Of a stretch of 64,000 nucleotides of DNA, positions 30,280-40,440 are shown piece after piece. The stretch's first letter is position 1, and every line of letters begins with the position of its first letter. The DNA is taken from contig JAKCPI010008050.1 in NCBI GenBank assembly GCA_023213315.1, positions 1 through 64,000 on the forward strand, read 5' to 3'. The notes under the pieces are model-generated. The model saw nothing but the letters and a program-made list of their open reading frames with translations, ran no database searches and was not told where the DNA came from. The stretch comes from Euborellia annulipes (taxonomy: Eukaryota; Arthropoda; Insecta; Dermaptera; Anisolabididae). The position numbers were made by a program, and so were the translations under genes.

Positions 30280-32060
30280 TAGGGTGGCTCTTATTTTTCG
30301 AAGTTGGAAATTTATTCGCGCTACCCCCTAGTTTGGTGCCATTGCCAAAAAAAATAACCTGTGTAAAATTTCAGCTCAATCGGATAAGGGGAAAGGGTGC
30401 CCCAAGAGCCCTGAAAATCGAAAAAAAATCAGAAAATATTCATTTTATTTATTTATCTTGTTAAATATAAATTATATACAAAAAAAGTGTTATATAAAAG
30501 TTGTAGATCTATAAAAAATACACATAATAACATCTATCAGTTTTTTATGTACGGCTAACGGTTTCAGAGAAAACCGCGAAAATCAATTTTTACTTACTCT
30601 TACCTATACAAGTAATATATATAGAGAGAGAAAATATTTGGTTTCATGTAATAAATTTGATGTCGAGATTTTGATGGATATACACGTTTTGAGATCCCCT
30701 GAGTCCAAAAAAAATGGTTTATGCAACATGGTCTGCCTCGGTGGGGGTGGGGTGGGAGTGGGGGTGGGGGTGTTTTGTGAACAAAATATCTCAAGAACGA
30801 AAAGAGCTAGGAGGTTGAAATTGTATATTTAATTAAAGTACCCCCCTGGTACGTGACACGAAGCTTTAGAACAAAATCGGCCAAGAAGTACTAGTACTTT
30901 ACTGATGTACTTTTTCAGTTTTTTTATTTTCGATTTTCTCAAAATTCGTTCTAACGATTTTGATTAAAATTCATAAATCAATTATGTTTTAGATGATCTT
31001 TGAAATATATATTCTCATTTCGCCCTTGAAATATTTTGAAGCACACATTACTCTTGTACTTCATAGAAAGATAGGATCAATGGTTCTCATGATAACAAAA
31101 TATAAATATTTTTCTATATTTATAAATTTTACATTTTAAAATTCACATGTACCATACTTTTGGACACTAAATATATGTTGACTCGAAAAATTTGGTGTGA
31201 TAAGCACAGAACACAACTTTCAAATAATTTTTTTATCATGAGAACCATTGATCCTATCTTTCTATGAAGTACAAGAGTAATGTGTGCTTCAAAATATTTC
31301 AAGGGCAAAATGAGAATATATATTTCAAAGATCATCTAAAACATAATTGATTTATGAATTTTAATCAAAATCGTTAGAACGAATTTTGAGAAAATCGAAA
31401 ATAAAAAAACTGAAAAAGTACATCAGTAAAGTACTAGTACTTCTTGGCCGATTTTGTTCTAAAGCTTCGTGTCACGTGCCAGGGGGGTACTTTAATTAAA
31501 TATAAAATTTCAACCTCCTAGCTCTTTTCGTTCATGAGATATTTTGTTCACAAAACACCCCCACCCCCACTCCCACCCCACCCCCACCGAGGCAGACCAT
31601 GTTGCATAAACCATTTTTTTGGACTCAGGGGATCTCAAAACGTGTATATCCATCAAAATCTCGACATCAAATTTATTACATGAAACCAAATATTTTCTCT
31701 CTCTATATATATTACTTGTATAGGTAAGAGTAAGTAAAAATTGATTTTCGCGGTTTTCTCTGAAACCGTTAGCCGTACATAAAAAACTGATAGATGTTAT
31801 TATGTGTATTTTTTATAGATCTACAACTTTTATATAACACTTTTTTGTATATAATTTATATTTAACAAGATAAATAAATAAAATGAATATTTTCTGATTT
31901 TTTTTCGATTTTCAGGGCTCTTGGGGCACCCTTTCCCCTTATCCGATTGAGCTGAAATTTTACACAGGTTATTTTTTTTGGCAATGGCACCAAACTAGGG
32001 GGTAGCGTCAAAAAAAATCTCAAAAAAATTTTTCCCCAGTAGTAGCTAAGAGCCACCCTA
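30280..32060. mobile_element. Giant foldback element containing repeat X in both arms
   Basis: Arms of roughly 815 bp (30280-31094 and 31234-32060) are almost perfect reverse complements around a 139-nt loop. Ends are TAGGGTGGCTC / GAGCCACCCTA. GGCTATAT lies next to both ends (30272-30279 and 32062-32069), consistent with an 8-bp target duplication. Each arm includes a diverged left part of repeat X (30596-31094) with a GGGGTGGGAGTGGGG microsatellite. No coding frame. Confidence 0.9.
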
Positions 32061-32139
32061 AGGCTATATACTCTGTGCTTAAAACCGAAGATTTTTTTAA
32101 ATTGACCTCGAGATTTTGAAACGAAATTTATAATAATAA

Positions 32140-32446
32140 ATATTAATGTGAAATTTTCGCGTGTTTTTTTTATTTTGTTTTTTTTTTAATAAAGATATTG
32201 AATTGGGGTTCTGTTTTCCGATAAGCATTCTCAGAAAATGATTAAGAAATAACAACAAGCACGAGTGAATATTGAATACTGGCGGCACTCAAATAACCAT
32301 CGAGTTATCGGTATAAAGAATAAAAAAATTATTTATTTGTTATTTCTGCTTAAGAGACGCAAATAGATCGCAACGCTTTGATACATAAGTAGTTAATTCC
32401 CTGTTTATCCTTGTTATTGAACAGTTTCTATTAAGTTGTTTAAAAT
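32140..32446 (+). promoter_or_regulatory. Conserved 5' flank of gene C exon 1
   Basis: Near-identical to 18483-18792 of gene B. The likely promoter/5' UTR segment begins just after the giant foldback element. No TATA box or initiator could be fixed. Confidence 0.45.
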
Positions 32447-32507
32447 ATGTCATTTATCAAGCAAGAAGACATTTCAAAGGATGATATCAAATATCCAATT
32501 CATATTG
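32447..32507 (+). CDS. Gene C exon 1 (start codon exon)
   Basis: ATG at 32447, then MSFIKQEDISKDDIKYP... to one base of the last codon before donor GTAAGC. Joined to the acceptor at 34847, the split codon becomes GAA, so the protein would continue into EFLAPTVLNTKGES in frame. The first intron is about 2.3 kb and is filled by element P with its nested MITE and Helitron-like insertion and by a hAT MITE. Confidence 0.7.
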
Positions 32508-32679
32508 GTAAGCTATTTTTGTTTTGTTTTTTTTATTTAAAAATTTCACCCGGACATTATAAAGAGCATCTTAAAAAAATATAATAAAAAAAAACTTAAA
32601 AAAAAAAAAAAGTTTTTATTTAAATTGAACTAAAAAAGAGAGAAATATTTAAATTTTTAAAATTGTTGAATATTTATGG

Positions 32680-32967
32680 CTTAAAATAAAAGCGTGGGGT
32701 GCTTCGAAGTTATTTCGAGGCTTTAAGAATATACAATTCTTTAAGCCAGTGGTTTCCAAACTTTATGTTACCACGCCTCCCTTGAAAATATTTAATCATA
32801 TGGCGCCTCTCCCCCCTCCTATTAGCCATAAAAATAGTGATCAAATTACAATAATTCCCACAAAGCTGAAAATTAGTGGAGACCTTGGTTGGGAAGACCA
32901 TTACAAATAAAATACCAAAAGTCCCCATCGAACCCATGTGTGCTAAAAGAGTTATTCAAGAACAAAT
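32680..32967. mobile_element. Element P, left part, in intron 1 of gene C
   Basis: Matches 21670-22022. It carries CAGTGGTTTCCAAAC of hAT type and continues after the nested MITE as 33802-33990 (TTCTCGAGAACGGTAAG). Confidence 0.55.
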
Positions 32968-33801
32968 GCGCCGGAACTGGGGAGGGGGGGGGCAAGGGTA
33001 CATTGCCTTGCCCCCCCCCCGGCATCCTATAGCGGGGGGGGGGGGCAGAGGGGTGCAATATGTCTTCTTTTATTTCATTTATTTTTAAAAAAGAAATATT
33101 TTTACTTTTGAAAAATAAAATCTAAATTAAAAAAAATTTAAAGAGTAAGAAATTCATTTTTTTCCAAATTTCTTCCAAAAAATTTTGATAAAATCACTAA
33201 TCTATCTATATATATAAAAATGAAATGGAAAAAATGAATGTATGTATGTATATGTTCTATAGAAATCCACAATTTCCAATGAATCTATTTGAAATTAAGT
33301 ACACATATAGTACATGGACCAGGGATTAACGTAGTAATAATTTGAATCTCTAAATATTTCTGGGGAATTAATTATAATCAAATTTCTTCAATATCTGGAT
33401 AAAAAATTTAGATTTTTGACATCTTTATGACATGATTTATAGCCACCTTCAGGCAGACCCTTTGGGCAGGTATAAATAATCCCTTTTGTTTTCCTACCTC
33501 ACTTGGACTCAAGGTTCTTTCTTAAAATTTGTAATGCAAAAAAAAAAACTAACAAAATCCAAAGGCGAGCAAGGGGTCCAGGGGACGCAGCCCCCTGGCT
33601 AGGCGGAAAGCCCGCCGAAGGCGGGCTTTGCGACTATAAATTTTTTTAAATTTTAATTTTATTAAAATTGTGATTTTATTTAAAATTTTTAAAGTTTTAT
33701 AGTAGATTTGTTTTTGTTTTATACTATTTGAACATATTAAATTATTTTAATTTTCTAAAAAAATTTTTTGCCTCCCCCCTGATTCAAATTCGTTCCGGCG
33801 C
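32968..33801. mobile_element. G/C-tract MITE (GCGCCGGAAC ends) with Helitron-like insertion
   Basis: Sister of 22023-23216, with ends GCGCCGGAACTGGGG and TTCCGGCGC. The near-duplicate flanks TTCAAGAACAAAT and TTCAAGGACAAA suggest a long or variable target duplication. Interrupted at about 33200-33637. Confidence 0.7.
33200..33637 (+). mobile_element. Non-autonomous Helitron-like element
   Basis: Starts TCTATCTATATATATAAAAA, typical of Helentron/Helitron 5' ends. Near the 3' end are CAGGGGACGCAGCCCCCTG and a hairpin AAGCCCGCC-GAA-GGCGGGCTT about 10 nt from the end. Comparison with 23030-23060 shows the uninterrupted target and no target duplication, as expected for rolling-circle transposition. 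Confidence 0.75.
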
Positions 33802-33990
33802 CGCTGTTCAAGGACAAAGGCCAAAATTTTCAGTTTTACGGATTTTTCTCGAGAACGGTAAGTTTAATCAACAAAATAATTCAGACAAAAATTGTAGATC
33901 ATTAAAGTATCTACAATAATTGTTCTTATACTTTTTTGAGAGAGAATCACTATTTCTGAGATATTGCGATTCTAAAAATTGAAGAAGTAA

Positions 33991-34257
33991 TAACATTTTA
34001 TATAATAATGTACACTACGGTGGCCATATTAAGTCGACTTTTGTGGCTCTGACTGTCAGATCGCTTAATACGTTTCAGAAACTAAAGATAACTCAATTAA
34101 ATTAATGTATTTTATTACTGATAGTTCTATTAATTAATTATTCTATAGTTACCAAATCTAACGTTATTGTTAATGTATTTTCATATAACGCGAGTAATTT
34201 CTAAAGTGGGTGAAAGATAGCCAGAGCTGGAACTGGTGCTTGTTGGGTGCTAAGAAT
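33991..34257. other. Intronic stretch, nothing firm
   Basis: AT-rich and non-repetitive. The GC-richer bit at 34205-34257, together with 34530-34640 beyond the MITE, could be an old exon on the minus strand (ATGGCGTCGAAATCTGGAG, short frame of 26 codons), but support is weak. Confidence 0.25.
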
Positions 34258-34521
34258 CAAGGGCGGATACAAGGGGGGGGGGGTAAAGGGGGTAATTACC
34301 CCCCGAGATTTGAAAAAATACCTTTTTTTTGCAAAAAAATTTATTTTTCACGTAAAATTTTAAAAATTAATACTTAAAAATGTGATTTGTATTTATATTC
34401 TGGCAAACAAGTACAGAATGCGCCTTTAAATTACTGAAATTAAGAAAAAAATAGTGTGCTGTGCGACGAGTCACTCCAAATTACCCCCCCCCCCCGAGAA
34501 ACACCTCTGGATCCGCCCTTG
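34258..34521. mobile_element. hAT-type MITE (CAAGGGCGGAT ends), copy 1
   Basis: Ends CAAGGGCGGATAC / GGATCCGCCCTTG, with 8-bp duplication CTAAGAAT at 34250-34257 and 34522-34529. The interior includes GTGTGCTGTGCGACGAGTCA, which resembles one side of the repeat X 3' hairpin. Copy 2 is at 56339-56604. Confidence 0.92.
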
Positions 34522-34847
34522 CTAAGAATCAGACTCTTCATTTTCAGCTCCCTGTCCTTTGACACGAGAGAAATTTTCATTCACTCCAGATTTCGACGCC
34601 ATTTTGCTATGGCTTATGACTATCTTCCACTAAGCCATGTGTAATTTTTCATTTCATATGTAATTTCTAAATTATTATTTAATCATTTGATACGCTATGT
34701 ATAAACGTGGATGCTCTCTTCATTCTCACCATCAATATATGTGACATCCTTCCATATGATATGGTACCAAATCTTCATCGGGGTCAAAATTGAGTTTTTA
34801 TGGATTCTGTACAGAACATATTCTGCTGAGCAAGACGGTATTTTTAG

Positions 34848-34988
34848 AATTTTTAGCTCCCACTGTACTTAATACTAAAGGAGAGAGCTTATTTGGTTTG
34901 GAAGATGTGGATTTTTATATAAAATACATCGATTCTGATGAATCGAATATTTCATCATATAAGAAGAAGAAATAGATAATCGGAATCA
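34848..34988 (+). CDS. Gene C exon 2
   Basis: Acceptor GGTATTTTTAG. Read in phase with exon 1 it gives EFLAPTVLNTKGESLFG, then LEDVDFYIKYIDSDESNI, an acidic segment of unknown function. In C the frame then meets TAG at 34973-34975. Gene A's version of the junction (ATTTCAGAAGAAATAGAT) lacks an 11-nt stretch present in C and would read ISEEIDNRN in frame, so C is frameshifted here unless splicing differs. The proposed donor GTAATA at 34989 leaves only a 38-nt intron to exon 3, which is very short, so the 3' boundary is uncertain. Confidence 0.5.
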
Positions 34989-35026
34989 GTAATAAAAAAT
35001 AAATCGATTATTTTGAACATTTTTAG

Positions 35027-35055
35027 TAAATCGCCTCTCCTGAAAATTCAGCCCA
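35027..35055 (+). CDS. Candidate exon 3 of gene C
   Basis: Identical in layout to A and B: acceptor CATTTTTAG, reading KSPLLKIQP, possible donor GTGAAG. Phase fits both neighbours (CA+T before, A+GT after). Confidence 0.4.
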
Positions 35056-35163
35056 GTGAAGATTTGGAATCTGTCCAAGTGGATGGACCCGTATATATAA
35101 GCACCCTTAAGGATAAGGATTAAGATTTATTCTTTTTAATTTTGATTTTTGTTTTTCCATTAG

Positions 35164-35313
35164 GTCCAGTCTTCCCATGTATACTTTGTAAAACCAACTT
35201 CATAAATTTATATTTCCTATGGAAGCATTCTAAAAAATGTTTATCAAACGGTGTAGAGAGAATAGATAAAAGGAATTTTGTTTTCCTCAAAAAACCATCA
35301 AAAAAAGATAAAA
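35164..35313 (+). CDS. Gene C exon 4: single C2HC zinc finger
   Basis: Acceptor TTTTTCCATTAG, donor A|GTAAAG. Encodes PVFPCILCKTNF and WKHSKKC (Cys-X2-Cys-X12-His-X3-Cys), then SNGVERIDKRNF and a Lys-rich tail. Only two residues differ from B (VE for IQ). Confidence 0.75.
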
Positions 35314-35428
35314 GTAAAGCAATTTATAATTTGTATTCATTTTCTTTGATTTTTTTATTTTGTTATTTAATTTTATTTAATTTAATTTTTTTTTTTTTTT
35401 TTTTTTGATATTTCTTTTTCAAAAAAAG

Positions 35429-37074
35429 AAGAAAGGCCAGAAAAAACCAAAAAGGGGAATAATGAAGATAAGGAAAAATCTCAGTCAAATTCCAAAAAGA
35501 AGAATTTGAAAACATTAACCTCTAACGAAAAAATACATCCGAAGAAGTCTTTTTTATGTGATATTTGTTCAAAACAATTTATTCAAAAATCTAATCTCAA
35601 CAGACATTTACGTATTCATTCTGGCCAAAAGGAATATAAATGTGATATTTGTTCTAAACAATTTGGTAAAAAATCTACTCTCAACACACATTTGCGTATT
35701 CATTCTGGCGCAAAGGAATATAAATGTGATATTTGTTCTAAACAATTTATTCAAAAATCTACTCTCAACAGACATTTACGTATTCATTCTGGCCAAAAGG
35801 AATATAAATGTGATATTTGTTCTAAACAATTTGGTAAAAAATCCGATTTAAATCGCCATTTACGTATTCATTCTGGACAAAAAGAATATACATGTAATAT
35901 TTGTTCTAAACAATTTGGTAAAAAATCCGATTTAAATCGCCATTTAAGTATTCATTCTGGCCAAAAGGAATATAAATGTGATATTTGTTCTAAACAATTT
36001 ATTCAAAAATCTACTCTCAACACACATTTGCGTATTCATTCTGGCGCAAAGGAATATAAATGTTATATTTGTTCTAAACCATTTAATCAAAAATCTACTC
36101 TCAACACACATTTACGTATTCATTCTGGCCAAAAGAAATATAAATGTGATATTTGTTCTAAACAATTTATTCAAAAATCTAATCTCAACACACATTTACG
36201 TATTCATTCTGGCCAAAAGGAATATAAATGTGATATTTGTTCTAAACAATTTATTCTAAAATCCGATTTAAATCGCCATTTACGTATTCATTCTGGCCAA
36301 AAGGAATATAAATGTGATATTTGTTCTAAACAATTTATTCAAAAATCTAATCTCAACACACATTTACATATTCATTCTGGCCAAAAGAAATATAAATGTG
36401 ATATTTGTTCTAAACAATTTATTCAAAAATCTAATCTCAACACACATTTACGTATTCATTCTGGCCAAAAGGAATATAAATGTGATATTTGTTCTAAACA
36501 ATTTATTCAAAAATCTAATCTCAACACACATTTACGTATTCATTCTGGCCAAAAAGAATATAAATGTGATATTTGTTCTAAACAATTTAATCAAAAATCT
36601 AATCTCAACACACATTTACGTATTCATTCTGGCCAAAAGGAATATAAATGTGATATTTGTTCTAAACAATTTAGTCTAAAATCCGATTTAAATCGTCATT
36701 TACGTATTCATTCTGGCACAAAGGAATATAAATGTGATATTTGTTCTAAACAATTTATTCAAAAATCTACTCTCAACAGACATTTACGTATTCATTCTGG
36801 CCAAAAGGAATATAAATGTGATATTTGTTCTAAACAATTTATTCTAAAATCTTATCTCAACACACATTTACGTATTCATTCTGGCCAAAAAGAATATAAA
36901 TGTGATATTTGTTCTAAACAATTTAATCAAAAATCTACTCTCAACACACATTTACGTATTCATTTTGGCCAAAAGGAATATAAATGTGATATTTGTTCTA
37001 AACAATTTAGTCTAAAATCTCATCTAAATCTCCATTCTTTAATTCATTTTCGAAAAAAAAGCAATAAAAAATAA
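35429..37074 (+). CDS. Gene C last exon: 18-finger C2H2 zinc-finger array
   Basis: 18 fingers at 84-bp period with all zinc ligands, stop after HFRKKSNKK. Helices include QKSNLNTH, KKSDLNRH, KKSTLNTH and LKSDLNRH; the KKSD/KKST types (fingers 2, 4, 5) are not in A or B. The linker SGQKEYK is sometimes SGAKEYK or SGTKEYK. The splice acceptor used by A and B (TTTTTCAG) is TTTTTCAA here (35421-35422); the next AG at 35427-35428 would restore the same frame at the cost of two codons, and is taken as the start. Predicted nuclear DNA-binding protein. It has the most complete exon set of the three genes, but the exon 2 frameshift and this acceptor change leave its activity open. Confidence 0.88.
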
Positions 37075-37412
37075 AAGTTTCATTTTAAAAAATAAATATT
37101 TAGACAAAATGATATAAAAATATTAGGTATAATATATGATATAAAATATGTAAAATATATATATAAAAAACAATTATATGTTTACACTTTAATTATTTCT
37201 GTTTTTATTAATTAAATAGAAGAGAATACAGTCCTCCCTTACGACGTATTGATGGAGGAGAGGCTAGTGGCAGGGGTGACCCTTTTTCAAATTTTTGACA
37301 TCTTGTCTCCATTAGCTACGAGTCACGCAGCTCCCCCCCCCCTAATTCTTCCCCTAACTCCCTTTTTTCTCTTTTACTCATCTACTCCCATCTCTTATTT
37401 TATAATTTAAAG
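37075..37412 (+). repeat. Gene C 3' flank, shared with gene B
   Basis: Same AATAAA-rich start, CAGTCCTCCCTTACGACG and GGAGGAGAGGCTAGTGG as in B. Homology ends at TATAATTTAAAG, exactly where a MITE begins. Confidence 0.7.
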
Positions 37413-37680
37413 CAGGGGCGTATTTAAGGGGGAGGGGCCGAGGGGGCCCGGGCCCCCCGAAATTTCCCAAACACATATACATATATAGGGATATACAGAC
37501 ATCAGCACAACAAATTTTTCCGCAGGATGGACAACTTTGGTTCCGCAATAGAAAAAATGTTCCTCAAAAAATTTCGTGTGAAAAAAAGTATAGTTTCTTA
37601 AAAAAAAATTTTCCTCAGAAAAATTTTTGAGTTTGGGCCCCCCCCCCCCCCCCGAAAAAAAATTTCTATATACGCCCCTG
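37413..37680. mobile_element. MITE with CAGGGGCGTA ends
   Basis: CAGGGGCGTATTTA / TATATACGCCCCTG inverted ends with G-rich and C-rich tracts inside. The flanking 8-mers do not match, so a target duplication was not confirmed. Confidence 0.7.
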
Positions 37681-37689
37681 CTTCTAATG

Positions 37690-38810
37690 GGCAACTTCCC
37701 GTTGGAATTTCAAAAACAAATTTTTTATGCTTAAATAGGACTTTCTAGGCATTACAAGAAAATTATTTAAATTCCGAAATTCCTATAACTTTTTGAGTTA
37801 TTAATTTTTCAAGTTACGATTTCTCCCATAGGAAATGTATAAAGAACCATTTATGTATTCTTTGCATTCTATGAACATAAACAAATCCTCAAGCACGCAC
37901 TGGATTTTAATAGTAATGATAATTTTTTTCATAATTAAGAAAAGGCGAGCATTCGACCTTGGCATAAGGTTTAAAAAAAAAAATGACAATTTGAACGAAA
38001 GCACAGGAAGCGAGTCTTCTACCTCTTTACTAAAACACTTGAAGCTTAATACTGTACAAAATATAATACCTTTGGGGAATTTTCTTGCTTACGTCATTCA
38101 GCATTGTCATCATTTCTATAGTAATATTGTTCATATTACCCAAAATGCAAGGAAACATCGGATCACAACATGCAGTTCATTTACCTGGAATATTTGATTG
38201 GATTGGAGATGGACCGTTACACAGATGCATGAAGACAACTACCAAAGCAACATCCAAGTAAATAGAGAGAGGTACGCCACCAATTAAACTTCAAACTTGA
38301 TGAGAATCTCCTCCCCTTTTAGTCTATGATCCAATGGACAGTCATCATTTAGATTATTTTTGGACTACGATTTAGTAATTAAATTTTCATAGAGATTAGT
38401 TTTAAAGAGAGCCTTTTTTCGGGATTTGAAGTTGATACCTATTCAATATATCGTAAATTAGAAAAAATTTTATTGCGAACCCTTGAACCCCTGGCACAAA
38501 GGGTGGGTGTGGTCTATCACTATTCTACGTCCTATGGTTTTTAGATAGATATTCTGGCGCCTATGTCGAAAAAGACCTTAAATTCAAAAAAATATTTTGG
38601 AAAACGTTGTTGTTGCTAAGGTAACCAAGTTACGTCATGCAACATTGCTATTTGAGATATTATTGCATTTCTATAGTAAACTTGTCCATGGAGGGAAACA
38701 TCGGCTACCAACATGCTTGAATGTCTGATTGGATTGGAGATCTATATGAATAGGAAGAACGCAGTTGCTTCAAATCGAATTAAGGTCCGGTTTACAGATA
38801 CTTCTCCCCT

Positions 38811-38841
<31 letters not shown>

Positions 38842-39191
38842 TTTGACTTTCACCCCTCCCTTCTCGGGTTTGGGGCTCTAGGTACAATTTTATTATTTAT
38901 TTATTCTTTTCTTTACAAAATATTTTTACAATTACAGTATTTAAACGAAATTGATTTTTTTCTTTGTATCAGACAGAGTCTACACTAATTAATATTTTCC
39001 CATTTTCTACTACCTCCAAGTCCAACTCCCATTCTTCCTCTTTGTGTTTGACCACCTCCCGTCCAACAAATACTTCTCAATTCCTATGCTTGTTTTAATA
39101 TTTTTGTAATATTGGCAATACCTTTTGGCAAGTTTTTGCCTCTTTATGCATATAAAATTTCATTTCAAAATTCCCGCAACGGGAAGTTGCC
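37690..39191. mobile_element. 1.5-kb DNA element with GGCAACTTCCCGTTG ends
   Basis: Ends GGCAACTTCCCGTTG / CAACGGGAAGTTGCC, followed by AATTT-rich inverted matches. Inside, 38086-38210 and 38628-38750 are diverged direct repeats (ACGTCAT...CATTTCTATAGTAA...GATTGGATTGGAGAT). A 120-codon frame at 37835-38197 resembles nothing known. A reverse LINE fragment is inserted at about 38799-39123. Confidence 0.7.
38799..39123 (-). mobile_element. LINE 3' fragment (same family as 10146-11147)
   Basis: On the minus strand it runs from CAATATTACAAAAATATT to the 3' UTR word GAGAAGGGAGGGGTG and an (AAAT)n tail (seen as ATTT repeats at about 38814-38850). It is heavily truncated. Confidence 0.75.
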
Positions 39192-39229
39192 TAAATAGAG
39201 CGTGACAGACGGACATTAGCGAATTACCA

Positions 39230-39660
39230 CCTAGATCAAAAAGTTCCCGGAATTTATTAAGAAAATTAAAAATACAAGTTTATTCATCTAAATGTATATT
39301 GTCCCCTTCAACGTAATCCCCACCGACTGCAACACACTTATGCCAAGCCCATCAGTGCTTCCCGCGATTTTTCCATTAATTCCTCTCGGCTGGTGAAGCG
39401 CGTTCCCCGTAACGGTCTTTTAACTCGATTGAACAGAAAGAAGTCACAGGGAGCCAAATAAGGTGAATTCGGTGGCTGTTGGTTGGTGTTTGTTGCATTT
39501 TTCGTCAAAAAATTTCGAATAATGATGGCACTGTGCGACGGTGCGTTATCATAGTGCAAAATCCACGAGTTTTCTGCCCACAATTCTGGTCTCTTTCGGC
39601 GAATTTTCCAAAATTTCCAACGTTCGCGCACCATTAAATCCGTTTTTTACGCAAAATTTA
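39230..39660 (-). pseudogene. mariner transposase relic (D,D34D type)
   Basis: The frame 39634-39338 on the minus strand contains ILHYDNAPSH and PYLAPCDFFLFNRVK, the second and third catalytic Asp regions of mariner transposases, with 34 residues between the two Asp. The N-terminal DNA-binding part and first Asp are absent or decayed. CTAGATCAAAAAGTTCCCGG at 39232-39251 fits a mariner end region. Cut-and-paste enzyme by family; inactive here. Confidence 0.8.
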
Positions 39661-40440
39661 ATACAAGTTCGTTGTTGCAAATTTCAATCTATTTCTAAAA
39701 TTGTAAAAAATCGCCAACACACAGAGATAGAGAGAGATGTACTCTTGGCTACGTAACTTTTGCAAATGTCAATCTATGACGCTAAGGTTAAGAGGGAATA
39801 TCAACAACAGATGTACCAACTTAATAAAAAAAAAAAAAAAAACAGAACTCATATTTATTTTTATTGGAGAGAATAAACGGTCAAGGAGTCATCGTTGTAA
39901 GTGAAACATTCTACAATAGATGCTTCTCTCTACAAATTAATTTCTAACGTTTTCAGATCGTATACTACTACATCGGACTGCACGAAATGTGACTCTACAT
40001 GAGATTTGGATCAGCAGTGGAGGAGACCTTGAATTAGGCTTAATTACAGTTATTATATTATATATTGGTTTGCTTTTATAATTATTATTTTTTTTAAGGG
40101 GGGGGGGGGCGCTTCGTTCCCTCCTTTTCCATTGTAAGTGAAACATTCTAGATGCTTCTCACTACCCACTCTACATCGGAGAGAGATTCGAGCAGCAAGC
40201 ATCTCTGGGCAGTGGGGGAGGCCTTGGCTTAGCCTTTTAACGTAACCTCTCCTGGCGTAACACCGTAACACCAATACTTCTGGCCACCTCACTCAGACCG
40301 AGTTTCCGGGACCTGCCGAAAGGTGTGACCCGGGTAGCTGAGAAGGAGCAATTCCTCGTGGATCTCCAAATATTTGCTACTTGCTTCAGATAAAAAACAA
40401 AATTGAAGAAATTACTGTACAAATATTGTAAACCTGAATG
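39661..40440. other. Unassigned, with a diverged direct repeat
   Basis: 39896-40030 and 40132-40230 share TAAGTGAAACATTCTA, a CTACATCGGA block and CAGTGG(A/G)GGAG(A/G)CCTTG. Part may be a LINE 3' end (GGGCAGTGGGGGAGGCC). No reliable gene. Confidence 0.4.

Noticed and set aside
37835..38197. 120-codon frame as a gene
   Set aside because: It lies inside a terminal-inverted-repeat element and is partly repeated in diverged form at 38628-38750. No family resemblance.
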